A stretch of DNA of 64,000 bases from Rusavskia elegans (GCA_011316305.1 SAUG01000061.1:1-64000), one strand, 5' to 3'; shown: positions 40,101-53,125, counted from the stretch's first letter. The notes: generated from the sequence alone by a model not told the origin. Translations and numbers: made by a program.

Positions 40101-42440
40101 ACAGCTTTCGTTAAACGAAAAACGTAAATAAAAAAGACTTTACAAACTAAAGCCAGCAGAGAATCTAGATAATAATTATTTATCTAAATTTAAGCCTGTA
40201 TCTAAAAATAATCTTTATAAAAAACGATAATAAAATATAAATCTCTAGAAAAAAGAAAGATTAGTTAGATTTTTACTTTTATTTATTATTTTATATATTC
40301 GTATATATTAAAATATAATTTAATTCTAGTTTAGATATAACGTCTTTACTTTTTATTTATTTTAAAAAAATATTATTTTCGTTAATTTCCTATAGAATAA
40401 AAAGTAAATAAATATATAAATAATTCTAAGATAATATTAAAAGCGGAATTTTATACTAGTTTACGGAATTATATTTAGTAAAGATTTAACGGCGACTTTA
40501 AATACGGTCTTTTATTCTAAAATATATACGATATATATCTATTAAACCGGAAATATTTAAATTAAAAGATCGGGAAATTAAATTCCCCTATATTCTAGTA
40601 TAAAGCTAAAATATAATAAAGCCGCCTTTTATAATATAACTATCGTATCTTAAATATAGCTACGCCGAAGTCTAGGTTACTATCTACTATTCTTTAATCT
40701 TAGTATATTTACTGCTTTCGATAAGACCGAAGTACCCGTTTAGAACTAAAGCGATTTTTATTAGTAAAATTAAGGTTTTTATATTCGTGTTCCCTTTTAT
40801 TCCAGAACCGCTCTATTTAATATTAAGCTACTATATACTATACTTTAAAAATATATATATAGTAAATCTTACGGCGAACCGCGCGGGTATTAATAGGAAC
40901 GGCCGGTAAAAATAGTATACTTTCTAGGCCTGAAAGCGTAAAAGAGAAAGGAAATAATTTCTAAAAAGACCCGGGGCCGAGCTAAAATTCTAATTATATA
41001 TAATCGATATCCGATAAAGATATATAGCTAAACGAGTTTATAGTCTTTAATATATACGACGGAAATCTAATTAATAAATAACTACTAGTTTCTTTTTTTC
41101 AACTATATTCGTTAATAAAGCCTCGGTTTAAATTATAGAAAGTTTATCTTTAAATCTAGGTCTATTAGAGTTATTAATAGTAGGCTAGAAAAATAAAGCT
41201 AGAAAACCGAAGCCCCCGTTATTCTATAGAGAATCGAGCGGAGAAATATTACGGTCTATAATTTGCCTCGACGATAATTAATATAGCTATAGCAGAGTAG
41301 GAGAAAATAATAGAGAATTATCGTCTATATAGCTTCCAGCTCTTATACTCGCTTATTTTCTAGGAGATTACGAGATCTGTATTTATAATAAAAGCCCTAT
41401 ATCGACTATAGGCTACGATCTATATAAGAAAGAATACGAATATTTACTTTAACGATATTTCTATAGATAGTTACTATTTATACTTCCGAATTCCTATTAT
41501 ATACTTATATAGTATATAAAAAGACGGATAATATCGCTAGTATAAAAGCTATAAAGTTTATTCGATTAAATTCTATATAGCTAGAAGAAAGATAATTACT
41601 TAAAAGAAAACGATTCGTATATACCTAAAAGACGATATATTTATATAAAGAGGGTATTAAATTCTTAAAGATATATAATCTTAATAAATCGGCTAAGTTC
41701 GCCGAAAAATCCTATATAAATCTCGATATTTTAGCGCCGGAAATTATCTAAAAGGGTAACGCTTTCTAAAATAAATTAATAGAACTACTAAAATAAACGA
41801 TATTTCTATTAAAAACGCCTAATTTACGGTTTCCGATACTATATAAAGATAGTATTTACTGCTACAAATAATTATTACTATTTTATTAATTCGCTATCGA
41901 CTATTATATAAGGACTTTATAATAATTCTATTCGCCGCCGAGTTGGATACGGTATACTATAATAGTTATTAATACTATTAATAAAGTAGATAATCGATAA
42001 TATTATTAAAGGAAAAACTTCGAGAATTATAAAGTTCGAGGTTATAGTAGTCGATAGCGAGCTCCCGTTAAAATACTTATTTACTTCTATATAAATCTTA
42101 TAAAGGTAAACTTTTACTTTTCGCTTTACTTTATTTATTATTATTAATTATAGTTTTATATCTATTACTATTTAGCTTTAGAAAATATTTACTTCCCCTT
42201 TATATTTTATTTAGGAAGGGAAAAGTATAGTAGTTAGGATTCTAAACTATATAAACGTTTTAAAAGGTAATAGAATATATATCTAGATTATATAGTTATA
42301 TACGAATTCGGATATTAACTAATCCGGTCGCTAATCGTAAAAGCGGATATAGAAACGGGTATAGATCTAGCGTAGGGATGCTTGTATATATAAATACCTT
42401 ACTCTTTTATAGTTATTGTAAATGAGTTTGGAATTCTATA
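34106..42440 (+). mobile_element. Gypsy LTR retrotransposon A (chromovirus-like), RIP-inactivated, hosting R1c
   Basis: LTRs lie at about 34,106-34,325 and 42,226-42,440, sharing CGGATATTAACTAATCCGGT and similar words. Exact ends and TSD are uncertain. Inside: a gag zinc knuckle decayed to KYYNYxISSYYEKDY at about 35,590-35,640, cut just after by R1c; reverse transcriptase at about 37,650-38,060 (FLDDFVVIYLDNILIY); integrase at about 39,200-39,560 (YRNYGFPKKIITN, then AVERFNR). About 2 kb after the integrase (40,160-42,225) is not explained by gag-pol. Net length without R1c is 7.4 kb. Most stops are C-to-T or G-to-A. Confidence 0.85.
35654..36598 (-). repeat. Repeat R1, copy c (945 bp, inverted, least damaged)
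   Basis: The flanks ATATTCTAGAATGT (35,640-35,653) and ATATTCTAGAATAT (36,599-36,612) form a 14-bp TSD with one G/A difference. Read on the minus strand it starts TTAGGTTAATTTGG followed by TTTTGG repeats and GGTACCCGG, and ends AGGAGCCCTCCAGGGGG. On the same strand a coding trace reads VVDYLIIARATYFNFDKN, then FSLIDRVKLLAVVASVLPS, EYLNSLTERLGTGYTINIAE and DIAEILEADNY, broken by a few stops. I do not recognise the protein. A 106-codon ORF on the plus strand (35,684-36,004) is probably meaningless. Confidence 0.85.
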
Positions 42441-44735
42441 TTAATAAATAAAAAATTCGATTTCTATTTTAATTTACTTTTCCGTAATATTATAAAAAAA
42501 AATTATAATTATAACTATTATCTATAAACTAATAGTAATAAAAAAAATATAAAAGTTAATTTATTATTTAATAAAATTATTATATATTAACGCGTTTTAT
42601 AATTAATTGTAATAGACTAACAATTATTATAATAGGTTAAATCTATTTTTTTAATTATTTTCAAAAGGAAATTAAAAATAATAATAAAGTTAAATATAAC
42701 GGTTGAATTTTTATAAAATTTAGATAGAATATTATATAAAAGATATTATAGTATCTAATCTAATAGTTATAAACGTAGTTCGTCTAATAGATAAAAATAT
42801 TTATATAAATCAAAATAATCTTTTTTTTAGTTCTTTAAAGTAGTATATTGGTTTACAGGTTTTTTTAGTTTTTTTTTACTAGCTATAGAATAGAATTTAT
42901 AATTAAAATAAATAACTTTAATAGTTTTAAAAAGCTTTAAATATTAATCTTTGAAAAATAAATTAAAGAAAGCGACGAAAAAGCCGGCGGCGAAATTAGT
43001 AAAAATCCGGGTATTTTATCTTTTTTATTAGAATTTTTATATTTAATAAACTTTTCAATTTACTTTTATTTAATAAAATATATAAATACCTCGTTAAATT
43101 CTTTACTATTTTACTTCTACTACTAGTAATACTTTTTTATAAACCAAATCTTTTTTTATATATTAATAGTAATTTAATTAAATATTTTTACTTTATTATA
43201 ATAATCTTTCACTTTTTATTATAATCTTGTTTACGTTAATCTATTATTGTAAATGCTTATATAATAAATCTAATAATGAAATTTGATTTAAAGGCTATAT
43301 TATATATTTTCTTCAATTTAAATAAAACTTTACGATTTTAATTCTAAGATAATATATTAATAAATCAGTTAAAAAAATTATTAATCTACGGAATATATAT
43401 CAAAGTAATAAACTATATAAAAAAATCGCCTTTAAAATTTAAAAAGATAATATTACCGTTTATAATATCACGTAATACTATAGACTGTTTTTTAATTAAT
43501 AAGGGAAGTTTTTTATAGTATATATATAATATTTAATTAAATTAATAAACAAAATGATTTAATTTTCTTTAAATACTACGTATATTAGATTTTTATTTAC
43601 TATTTACGCGCGAGTTTATAGATTAAATTTAAGGAAATTATATTTATTTATAGTATATTTTACGTCTAATAAAATATTATTATTAGGTTATATACGATGA
43701 ACTTTTACTAATAGTTTAAAAACTCTAATATTAAACAGTTAAAATAAATAAATTATATATATTTATAAATAAAACAATATAATCTTTTATTATAAAACGA
43801 TTCCGATAATAAAAATATTAATATATAAACTATAACTATTATAAATAAAAAATGGATTTTTATTATTTCTATAAATTTTAATTTATTTATTGAAATAATA
43901 AAAATATTTAAAAATAAATTTATTATTAGTTTGATTATTTTAAATAGTAATAATATTGTTATAAATATTATAGAATTTTATTACTTTTTATTAAATCTTT
44001 TATATTTATTTACCTTTAAAAATTATTTAGAAAAAAAAAGTATAACCGTTAATAGAAATACTTTTAATTAATAATATCTACTTTCTATTACTATATTTAA
44101 TTTGAATAATATTATAATATTTTAAAAAGATAACTTTTTATTTAGTTTAAAAATCTATAGTAAAATTTTTTTTATTTAAATTATATATATTATACTAGTT
44201 ACTATTATTCTAGTAAAAATTCGATTAAAAGTTTAAAATTAATATTTTATTTTTTTAAATATAATAGCGATACGTTTTTCTTTTTTAGTATAATTAAAAA
44301 CTATTTTAAAGTTTGTAAAATAATTAAGAAATCTTTATATTTAATATAAACTAAAAGTTTCCGTATTTCTTTTGATATAAAGTAAAACTTCCGGTATAAA
44401 TTATATTTTAATAAAATAAAATAAAAAGTTTAATTTAACTAGATGATATATATATTTAATAATTACTATTTTTTTTTATAAAGTTTAATTATTATATTAA
44501 TTTAACTTTATATTATCGTATAAAATTCTATTTAGGAAATTGACGATTAAATATAATATAATTAATATCGTATATTTAAATAATTTATCACCGTAATAAA
44601 AGTATTTATAATAGATTTTCTATAGTTTTTAAAATATTCAATATTATATCAATTTTACGAAAAATTTTAAACGTTATATTTATATAAATCTCGTATAGTA
44701 TTTTTTTTTTTAAATTTTCCGAATCTTTTTTTAAA
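42441..44735. other. Very AT-rich RIP-damaged DNA, nothing recognised
   Basis: No LTR, terminal inverted repeat or coding trace that I can place. Probably old repeat sequence. An 8-bp TSD word TTTTTAAA ends it at 44,735. Confidence 0.5.
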
Positions 44736-45171
44736 TAGATTGGCTGTCGGGTCGGATTTCGAATCCGAATTAACTAATCCGACCCGATCTAAATCGGATT
44801 AGATTAAAATGTAATCTAATCTAATCGGATTTTAGATTCTAGATTATAATCCGACCTAACCCGCTGAAACCGCTAAATTCCAGTATAAAAATATAAAGCT
44901 AGTATAACTTTTATACGAATTCATTAATTATACTAGCTAGAAAGTCCGTAGTAAAACTAAATATATTATCTAGATAGATTATTTTCATTAAAATATTAAA
45001 ATATTAGTATATTAAATATATAATATAATTAAATCGGATTCGGATCGGGTTACTAAATAATCCGACCCGGATTTAACCTGCTAAAACCCGGGTCGGATCC
45101 GGGTTAAATTACTAAAATCGAATCAAATATCCGACGGTTCGACGGAAATCCGATTCGAACCGACCAGTTTA
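44736..45171. mobile_element. hAT-type MITE, copy B (436 bp)
   Basis: Ends TAGATTGGCTGTCGGGTCGG and CGAACCGACCAGTTTA. The TSD TTTTTAAA is perfect (44,728-44,735 and 45,172-45,179). Same internal sequence as copies A and C. Confidence 0.92.
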
Positions 45172-45850
45172 TTTTTAAATCTTTAAAAGTTATAGTATAT
45201 CGACGAAAGTTTCGTATACTAGTAAATAATAAAAAAAGAATATTTATAAAGAATTAAATTATAATTTTTATAATTATAAACGTTTACAAAATATTTTATA
45301 ATTAAATTTAAATTAATTAATTAAAATACCGTTCAATAAAATATATAAACGTAAAAGAGATAGAAAATTATAAAAGATACGGAATAAAAATATATAAAAC
45401 GAATTTCGTATATTTATATCTAAAATTGTTTATTTTCTATATTAGACCTAATTTTCTACGTACTAGCCTAAAAAAGTAAAGCATCCGGCGCTAAAATACT
45501 AGCGTGTTACAAAGGTAGATTTGTTGCAAAGGTAGATCATTTGGAGTAAGCTGAATTCAGGGGGCCGGGAGCTGCATTATATGCGGGCCAAAAACGGTGG
45601 TTTTTGTTTTCACCGGGGAGACCCGTTGCGGTGCGGCGCCATGCGCAGCCTTGCGACGATCAATCGCGTAAGAACAAAACTAAGAACGGGCGAAGACAGT
45701 ACTTGGCGGAAAGCTTGATGCGACCACGGGAAACCCAGAGTTAGGCGTGCCCCGTGACGATGTTCGGAATCTGAAGGGTATTATCATGTCTGCGGTCGTT
45801 TCGAGTTCTGTCGATATTGGGTGCGACTTCGAAATCTATGTGAAGCCACA
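45172..45850. other. Boundary from RIP-damaged repeats to the regulator island
   Basis: Up to about 45,480 the sequence is AT-rich and CpA-poor. From about 45,500 it becomes GC-balanced with normal CA/TG content. The second part holds the 3' flank of the Zn2Cys6 gene. No other gene seen. Confidence 0.6.
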
Positions 45851-47933
45851 CTAGTTGTCGTGATTGGGTTCGAGGAGTTGAAAGAAGTTCCGTGCAAGTC
45901 CGTTGAGGCCGTTCGAGGTTTGTAACATCGTGATGATGCCGGGGAACAGTTTGATGTACGCGTCATTCAAACCAGGATGAGATTGGGAGAAACGAGCGCC
46001 GAGGAGGAGTAGAATTGGCGTTAAGGGATGCATCTGTGGCATGGTTAGCATCATCTGCTTGGACCCTACGAATTGAAATGGCTTCTTACCTGAAAGTGCT
46101 GGTCTAGAACAGAGATTAGCAGCGCTACATCGGCCACAGCATCCAAAGACGGCTGCTTTTGTTCTGTATACAGAGCCTGTGTGAGCTGCGTTCCTTGCGC
46201 ATCGGCACCCAGAGGCCTGGATTTGAGAAGGTCGTAAAGCATAAGCATGGATATATGTGCTGCTAGAGCAACGAAAGCGAGGATAGGATCCGGATATTCC
46301 AACGACGCATATATTCGTAGCATCCGGATACGTTGTGTCAGTAGCGCATGCAGACCGCGATGTTGACGACAGAACTCTTGATCAGGTCTGCCCAGCGCTT
46401 TCTGTCTATGTTCCAGGACCCGTCCGCAAACGGTCGCTCCGATGACGCATTCTGTGAAGGGCGACAGGTTGTTATGTGGCCATTCTAGGCCAACGACGGG
46501 AATCACGTCTGTCAGAAAGCCTGTTTCTGTGGGGCGATTACTGGCGAAGTTGACTTCGGGAGCTGGGAGACGCGTGCGGATCTGGTAGGAAACGTCAACA
46601 TCATATGCTTCAAAGGAAGACGCGCAGCAAACTCACCAGGCGTTCATCAAAGAGCATGTGCAGCCCATCGACCATACATGTGAACCGGTCGATCGTATAT
46701 GCTAGCCAGAAAGTCCGCCTCTTAGTTTCAACATCGACCCAGTCGTCCTGGACTGGACCTTGAAGGGTAAGCTGTCCATGATACTGTTCCAGTTGCATGG
46801 TACCAGAGGTGGTCGGGGCATCGAGTTCGTATAGCCTCATCATTTGGATCAAGCGGAAGGCTCGACCAGCCGACATCATGCCTCGGTGGAAGTCCTGGCA
46901 TGTGAGTTCGTAGATGGCGAGCAATGTCCACGCTTGAGCTTGCTGGAGTGACACTTGGTGATAAGATTCGTCTGACTCTAACGCGTGCAGGAGTTGTCTA
47001 GTTTTGGCATACAAGTTGCGCCCTTCGATTGAGAATTGACTGGAGAGTGACGAGGCCAGGGTCCACATGGCATGTTGTAGGCAGGTCCTCTGCTGGCTCT
47101 TGTCTGGTTGTTTGGACCAAGAACGGTAGCGGTGGGTTTGAACGATGGGTGCAAATGCATAAGCGCGATCGAAATAAAGCTGATCTCTGTACATGGTTAA
47201 TATAGGTCATCAGGCAGGTCGGCGGGGAAGGTTGAGGCTTACAGGTCGTTGTGCATCATAGGAGTGATGACCAAATCGGTCTCCTGTGGAAGCTGAGCTA
47301 GCTCTTGAAGATTGTCCAACGAGGTTAGCGAGGGAAAGGACGAGCTCGTGTACGAATTCTCAAAGCATCCGAATGGCTCCTTGGAAATAATGGGAAAGGG
47401 GGAATCCAATGGGACCGGCGAGTGGGGGATGATATCGGTCATTTCAGAAGTCATGCTCGTGGTGTATTGGAATTCGTTGTTGTCGATACTGCTACCTCTA
47501 CTTCCCGCTTCGTTGTCAGTAGTGCTGGCCCCTTGGCCCGACGAACATGCTCCTGTCTCGGCAGGAGTGTTAGATCCGCTTCGTTGTGATTTCTCCAGCT
47601 GGGTTTGGAGATCCTCTGACGCGGGACAAGATGATCAGCATAATCCAGAGAGGTCGAGAGGAGGATAGTGAGTCTTACCGATTCTTTTCTGTAGCGTCTT
47701 GAGATATCCCTTCTTTGGTCCTCGAGGTGGGCAAGTCTCGCGGACTACGCATTCGATGCCGGCAGTAGCACAAGCCATGCATTGAGGTTTCCCCCGGTCG
47801 CAGCGTATTCTTTTTCGTCGACATTCTTCGCACTGATAGTCATGGGTATGTCAGCGCCAGTCAGTCCTCGTGGGAATAGGGAGGGTTGGTATACGGCGAC
47901 ACCCGGTTGTGCTCGTTGTGGTGTTTCGGCCAT
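45851..47933 (-). CDS. Zn2Cys6 fungal-specific transcription factor (596 aa, 6 exons)
   Basis: Exons 47933-47895, 47832-47679, 47615-47243, 47186-46637, 46581-46090 and 46033-45851. The five introns are 55-63 nt with GT..AG ends, and the joined length (1,791 nt) keeps frame throughout. The DNA-binding domain is made by splicing exon 1 to exon 2: CEECRRKRIRC at residues 14-24 and CMACATAGIEC at 31-41, a C-x2-C-x6-C-x6-C-x2-C-x6-C cluster. It is followed by a basic linker (RGPKKGYLKTLQKRI) and a short coiled coil (EDLQTQLEKS) spanning the exon 2/3 junction. The middle domain (LYFDRAYAFAPIV, ETKRRTFWLAYTIDRF) is the fungal-specific transcription factor region. It sits alone between two RIP blocks, 32 kb from the PKS and 13 kb from the NRPS remnant. 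It could be the pathway regulator, but no target site links it. Confidence 0.88.
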
Positions 47934-48265
47934 TGTTGCTGGAAGGCGGGGCGGCCCTGGTTCGCATTCAAACAGAGGATCGTAAGAGTCTGGAAGATTC
48001 TAGTATTGTTGCGGGTCGTTGCTTCCTTGAGCGACAAGTGACGATCGATGTTAAGGAAGGAGCGTTAGACGTCAAAGCGGGCGTGTATAATAAAGTAGAC
48101 CCTTGAACTCATGGCGATGGAAAGAAGGGTGCGATCGAAGCAGGCGTGGAATAATCTTATCTTTATGAAGTACAGAAAAGTCGTAAGCAGAGTGACAGCT
48201 GAACATCTGATATTAGGAGCCGTGCCCCATAAGGCCTGGACAGCCTCAGCCGCAGCTGAAACACG

Positions 48266-48288
48266 TCGGACCACCATGGTGGGTCCGA
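48266..48288. promoter_or_regulatory. Near-palindrome TCGGACC..GGTCCGA
   Basis: 7-bp perfect arms around a centre ACCATGGT that is itself palindromic, about 330 bp upstream of the regulator start. Inverted CGG/CCG triplets are typical Zn2Cys6 contacts, so self-regulation is possible. No second copy was found near the PKS. Confidence 0.4.
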
Positions 48289-48347
48289 GTGCCCGAAGCC
48301 AAAATTCAGGAACACGAGAGCACGGAATCGGGAACGCTCTGCATTTA

Positions 48348-48418
48348 CATCCCTGTTGAACATACGTCGGCGGCTTGGAGTGCGAGCGCTCGCCGTCGAC
48401 GTATGTTCGACAGGGATG
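48348..48418. repeat. 25-bp inverted repeat (hairpin) upstream of the regulator
   Basis: Left arm 48,348-48,372 begins CATCCCTGTTGAACATACG. Right arm 48,394-48,418 is its reverse complement at 23 of 25 positions, with a 21-bp loop that is itself partly palindromic (GCGAGCGCTCGC). Could be a regulatory element, a small foldback element or a cruciform site. Confidence 0.85.
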
Positions 48419-49160
48419 GATGGAGTAGCGGGGCAAATCGACAACGTCCACCGTGTACTCAGCCGAGCTGCCTTTTTCTCAGGCACATTCGGTTGTCAAT
48501 ACTCAATTCGATAGAAAGTGGGGTTGTGGGGTGAGCCTCAGATCTGCAGCTAGGGTTGTCCGGCGTTGGTGTAACTGTCATCGATCGCGCTTGACCCGTC
48601 GCCGTTACTCTTGTGTAACGGTCCGCCTTCCGCGGGACTATTACTAGTCCGAAGGATCGTCCGGAGAATTAGGGTAGTAGGGTTTTCCGGGGAATTAGGG
48701 TAGTCCGAGATACGAAGCGAGACTCTATTTTGACGCATGGCCAAATGTCTCTAGCACGTGCACCATTTTCACTGAGAATAAGGCTGCGATCCGAGCAATG
48801 CGCAACCCGAAAATCCCGCCGGGACAGTATATTCTTGTTGAAGCAGGACACGCGCTCGGCAAGTTACGAAGTTAGGGATGGGATATTCAGCCACGATAAA
48901 TTCTAGCCCATATAGCGGTACCCGGCAATAAAACAGCACGTAGAGCAGCTACAGAAACCGCTGCCCAAATGCAGGAACAAACTCGGAGCCGCGACCGGGA
49001 CCAGACACGTTACAAGCCCTCACTGCGACCACCAAGACAACTGTCGGTGCACCACCGACGGCTTATGGATCAAGCCGATGATAGACCGATTAATATGCGA
49101 TTGCCTCCTGTATCATCACCAAAAGTGTCGATCCCGCTTAAAGTTAATTGAGCAGGTCTG

Positions 49161-49635
49161 AGCTGGTAAGCGGGTCTGATCCTATATCCTGCCTAGCGCG
49201 TTATAAAAGCGCTTACGAGCAGAAGGCTTATTTATAAATAAAATTTTAGCTTATAAGCGTTCTAAGCGCTTTAAACAAGTTTTAAAATTTTTAAAAAAAA
49301 AATTTTAAAATTTTAAGTCTTTTTATCTAATAGAGCTACTAGTATTCTATAATATATATATACTGGTAAACTTTTAATCTAGATTTTAAAAATTTTATTT
49401 ATAGAACGCTAGCGTTACTAGTTTCAAAACTAGAGGCTTCCTGTTATTAAACGAGAACTAACGGATACTAATCTTTAAAAAGTTTAATTTTAAAATTTTA
49501 AATATAGTTAAAATAGATATTTTTAGAATACATCTAAGTTTTTCAATTTACTAAATAAAATAATTCTATTTAAACCGGCTTAAACTGATTTAATCGATTA
49601 TAAACGCTTTTTTTATTTTAAAATGCTATAAACGG
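49161..49635. other. AT-rich RIP-damaged spacer, nothing recognised
   Basis: The RIP footprint resumes here (few CA/TG). Short inverted words around AAGCGCTT and TAAGCG near 49,205-49,270, otherwise no structure. Confidence 0.5.
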
Positions 49636-50068
49636 TAGACTGGCCGTCGGGTCGGATTTCGAATCCAAATTAGCTAACCCGATCCGATCTAATCGGATTT
49701 CGGATCTTAAATTATAATCCGATCCGACTCCCTAAACCAAGATCTTAATACTAAATTCTAGTATAAAAATATAAAGCTAGTATAACTTTTATACGAATTT
49801 ACTAAAAAAATTCTAATTAATTAACTACGCTAGCTAAAAAGTTCGTAGTAAAACTAAATATATTATCTCGATATATTATCTATATTAAATTATTAAGATA
49901 ATAATATAATAAATTTATAATTTTATCGCGTCGAATCTAGATTGGATTACTAAATAACCTAATTCGGATTCGATTCGCTAAAACTCGAGTCGAATTCGAA
50001 TCGGATTACTAAAATCGGGTCGGATATCCGATAGTTCGATAGAAACCCGACTCGAATCGGCTAGTCTA
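49636..50068. mobile_element. hAT-type MITE, copy C (433 bp)
   Basis: Ends TAGACTGGCCGTCGGGTCGG and CGAATCGGCTAGTCTA, interior as in copies A and B. The flanks ATAAACGG and ATTTTCGC match at only four of eight bases, so the TSD is lost or the flanks rearranged. Confidence 0.85.
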
Positions 50069-50727
50069 ATTTTCGCTAAAAATTTAAACGATAAAAATAT
50101 CCCGTATTTAATAATAGAAAAAACAATAAGTAAATTTATTTATAAAACGCGTATAATTATAAATAAAAGTAGTATTAATTATTATTTTATAATTTTTAAA
50201 TTATTTAGAATTTTATTTAATTTTTTTTATACAAATTTAATATATTTATAACAATTCTAGTATTTTATATTATTATTAAACTTTTACAAAATTAAAATAT
50301 TTCATTTATAATATTTCTATAAATTTACTTATACGTATATACTATAATATAAAAAATCAAAAATTTATTTTAATTTAAAATTTAATATAAAAAAAACTAA
50401 CTTTTATTTAATTTTTTGAACTAGTAATATTATCTGTATTAATAATTGAAATATCGTATAAAATTTTTGAAATCAATAGAAATAATATATCAAACTTTAA
50501 TATAAATTTTTTTTTTTTAATTATTTATTTTTTTTATTAATTTCGGCGTATTCGCGTTTATATTTATTACTTTTCTTTTAGTTGATCTAGTAATGATAAT
50601 ATTATTTGTATTGTTTTTCTTTAAAAACTATTAGTTTTTTTAATATAAATACGTTTATTTTCTATATATAAAAGCGTTTCAACTTTAATTAACTTTATAT
50701 TAAAAATTTAAAAAATTACGGTATTAA
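50069..50727. other. AT-rich RIP-damaged spacer, nothing recognised
   Basis: No coding trace or terminal repeat found. Ends in the TSD (GGTATTAA) of the next MITE. Confidence 0.5.
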
Positions 50728-51989
50728 TAGATTGGTTATCGAATCGGGTTTCGAATCCGAATTCGTATCCCGGATTCGAACCGAATCGGTTCCGACTTTT
50801 CTAAATACCGAATCGAATTAGTTTCTAATTTTTTAGGTCCTAAATAGACTGGCCGGTTCGGGTCGGGTTCCCGTCGAACCGTCGGGTACCCGACCCGGTC
50901 TTGGTAACCCGACCCGGGTTCGACCCGCTAAGCGGTCGAGTCAGGTTATAGATCCTAACCCGACTTTCGGGTCGGATTATAGACCTTAATCCGAAAACCC
51001 GACCCGAAAACCCGATCCGACCCGACTCGTAATCGTATTCGATAGTTAAATACGAAAGTAATTGCGGGTAATATAAAACGGTAATATATTCTATTTAATA
51101 CTAGTTTATATAACGGTTATCTATAAATATTAGCTTATATACCGATACTATATAAATAGTATTATCCTTCCCTAAATAATCCTATAGACGTATATCTCTC
51201 CCCTAGAGCTTTTAATCCTTTAGAGCTTATTATTAACTAGCTATTATTACGTCCCCGGCTATACCCCTAGATTCTGTATTAACCTTTTAATAAACCAGGC
51301 GTCCTTCTACTAAATAGTAATACGCTTGGTATAGATTGCGGCTAGTTAATAGTCTATAAGGAATAAATATAGTCGGATATATATAGTAATATAGTAAGGT
51401 AATATACTTACTCGTTAGGAAAGTAACTATATATACCTCTATCGTATCCTATAGAGCTGCTAACGCCACGCTTTATATCCTATCGATCCCCCTATTTATA
51501 CGTACGGCAGCGACGTCGGTAAGGATTTCGCGATATAGTCTAGCGAAAGGTACTTTAGAAATAAGAGGTTCGAAGCCTTTCTGGTATCTACAGATTTCTC
51601 GAAGTATAACGGTTCCAGGCTTCTATTTACGTTTCTTTCGATAGATTATTAGCCAGACTATTTAGAATATATTACCCTGGAGTATTACTAGTACTACAGC
51701 GCTATAAGATTTCCCTTTACCTTTCCCTTTACTTTTCCCGATTCCACCTCCTCGAGTCTTCGCTATACTTCTACGGGTCGGAATTAATTTCTTACCTAGA
51801 ATAGTTTCAGCGTTAATATACGATTAATTATATTACCTTAATATATTACCTCTATTTAGATTTAAACGTGCTATATATTACGCTACGACGAACGAAAGGA
51901 ACGAAAAACTAATAATAAAGTAAAGTATAATACGGTAAGGTATATAGTATATTAATATCTTATTATAGTAGTTAATTATTAAAGAATAG

Positions 51990-53125
51990 AAGATTAGAAG
52001 TAAGGTAAAGGTGATCGTCGGCTATACTACGGCTAGAAGGTTAGAGTTCTAAGCGAGCCTGTATACTTCTATAAGCTTCCAGCGTATTCTGCTACTATAA
52101 TACGTAGAGCCTTTAGATAATTCTATAGCTATTGATTATATTATTCTACTATATTACTTAGTATACTATCTATAATATCTGAATTAAAATTACTATCTAC
52201 GAAATCTAAATTAGTCGTAAGCTATATACGCGGTAAAGAGTAGTCTAATACCGAATATAAACTCTATAGAAAATAGAGTACGGACCGTATTACGATATAT
52301 AAATACTTTAAAAAACTTAAGGGAACAGATCTCTGGAAAAGCGTAGATATAGGGATAAGGGCCCTATTGGAACAGAACGCTAGAGATTAGAAGACAGACT
52401 ATAGAGTCGAGAAAGGGATCTATAGTAATATAATAAGGTAATATATATTATACTAAGTACTGATCTATATATAGTATTATACTACGAAAACGATCTACGT
52501 ACTAAAGCTCTTGTAGAAGCTACGGAAGAGGCGATAACTGTCGAGTAGGTAAAGTAGGAGTAGAGCGAGGTAATATATTAGGGTAATATATCGAGTATAA
52601 ATAGAGCTATCTAGTATAGGAATAATTATTTCTAATACTTTCTCTAGTCTAATATAGCTGTTAACGGTCCGGATAGGATAATTTTAACGAAGTATATAGC
52701 TCTAATTATCAACCTTATCTAGTAACGAGTTATCTATTATACCGGCCTCTAAGAGCTTTAGTCCGCTAGAGTCCTAGACCCCCTAGAGGAATAGACGGCG
52801 TTTACTAAGGAATTTGGTTATAGCGGGAATACGGCTAATAAGTATATTAAGTCTCCCTATAGAAAGGAGGACAAGAATAGCGATAATATTATTAAGGTTA
52901 ACGAAAAGGATTAGGTAGTAGGGACGTACTTTTCTACGCGGGATAATACTAAGCTTAGGGATAATAAAAATTCAGTTAGAAGTATTAATCTTAATAGTCA
53001 GGATAAAGATATAGAAGAGGATAAGGATATAGATAAGGATATAGATAAGAATAAGGATAAGGATAAAAATAGGAATAAGGATAAAGATATAGAAGGGAGT
53101 ATTAAACTATCTAAGTAGTTATATA
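51990..53125 (+). pseudogene. Accessory ORF of the hAT element with Asp/Lys-rich repeat tail
   Basis: A stop-containing coding trace runs convergent to the transposase. Readable segments include KYFKKLKGTDLWKSVDIG near 52,300 and SGNTANKYIKSPYRKED near 52,830. The tail (53,000-53,100) is a run of GATAAG/GATATA hexamers coding for DKDIDKDIDKNKDKDKN. Segments are separated by short stretches with the word GGTAATATAT that look like introns. I recognise no family. Confidence 0.5.

Larger units (their letters stand above)
47934..49160. other. Upstream region of the Zn2Cys6 gene, non-RIPped, no gene assigned
   Basis: About 1.2 kb of GC-balanced DNA with several 60-130-codon ORFs on both strands, none with a recognisable domain. 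Holds the two palindromes listed separately and a short direct repeat (GAATTAGGGTAGT near 48,665 and 48,691). Confidence 0.55.

Noticed and set aside
48065..48451. 128-codon minus-strand ORF and overlapping frames upstream of the regulator
   Set aside because: No domain, and it runs through the 25-bp hairpin.
48660..48705. TTAGGG words, possible interstitial telomere
   Set aside because: Only two copies in a longer direct repeat, not a telomeric array.
49636..50068. 8-bp TSD for MITE copy C
   Set aside because: Flanks match at only four of eight positions.
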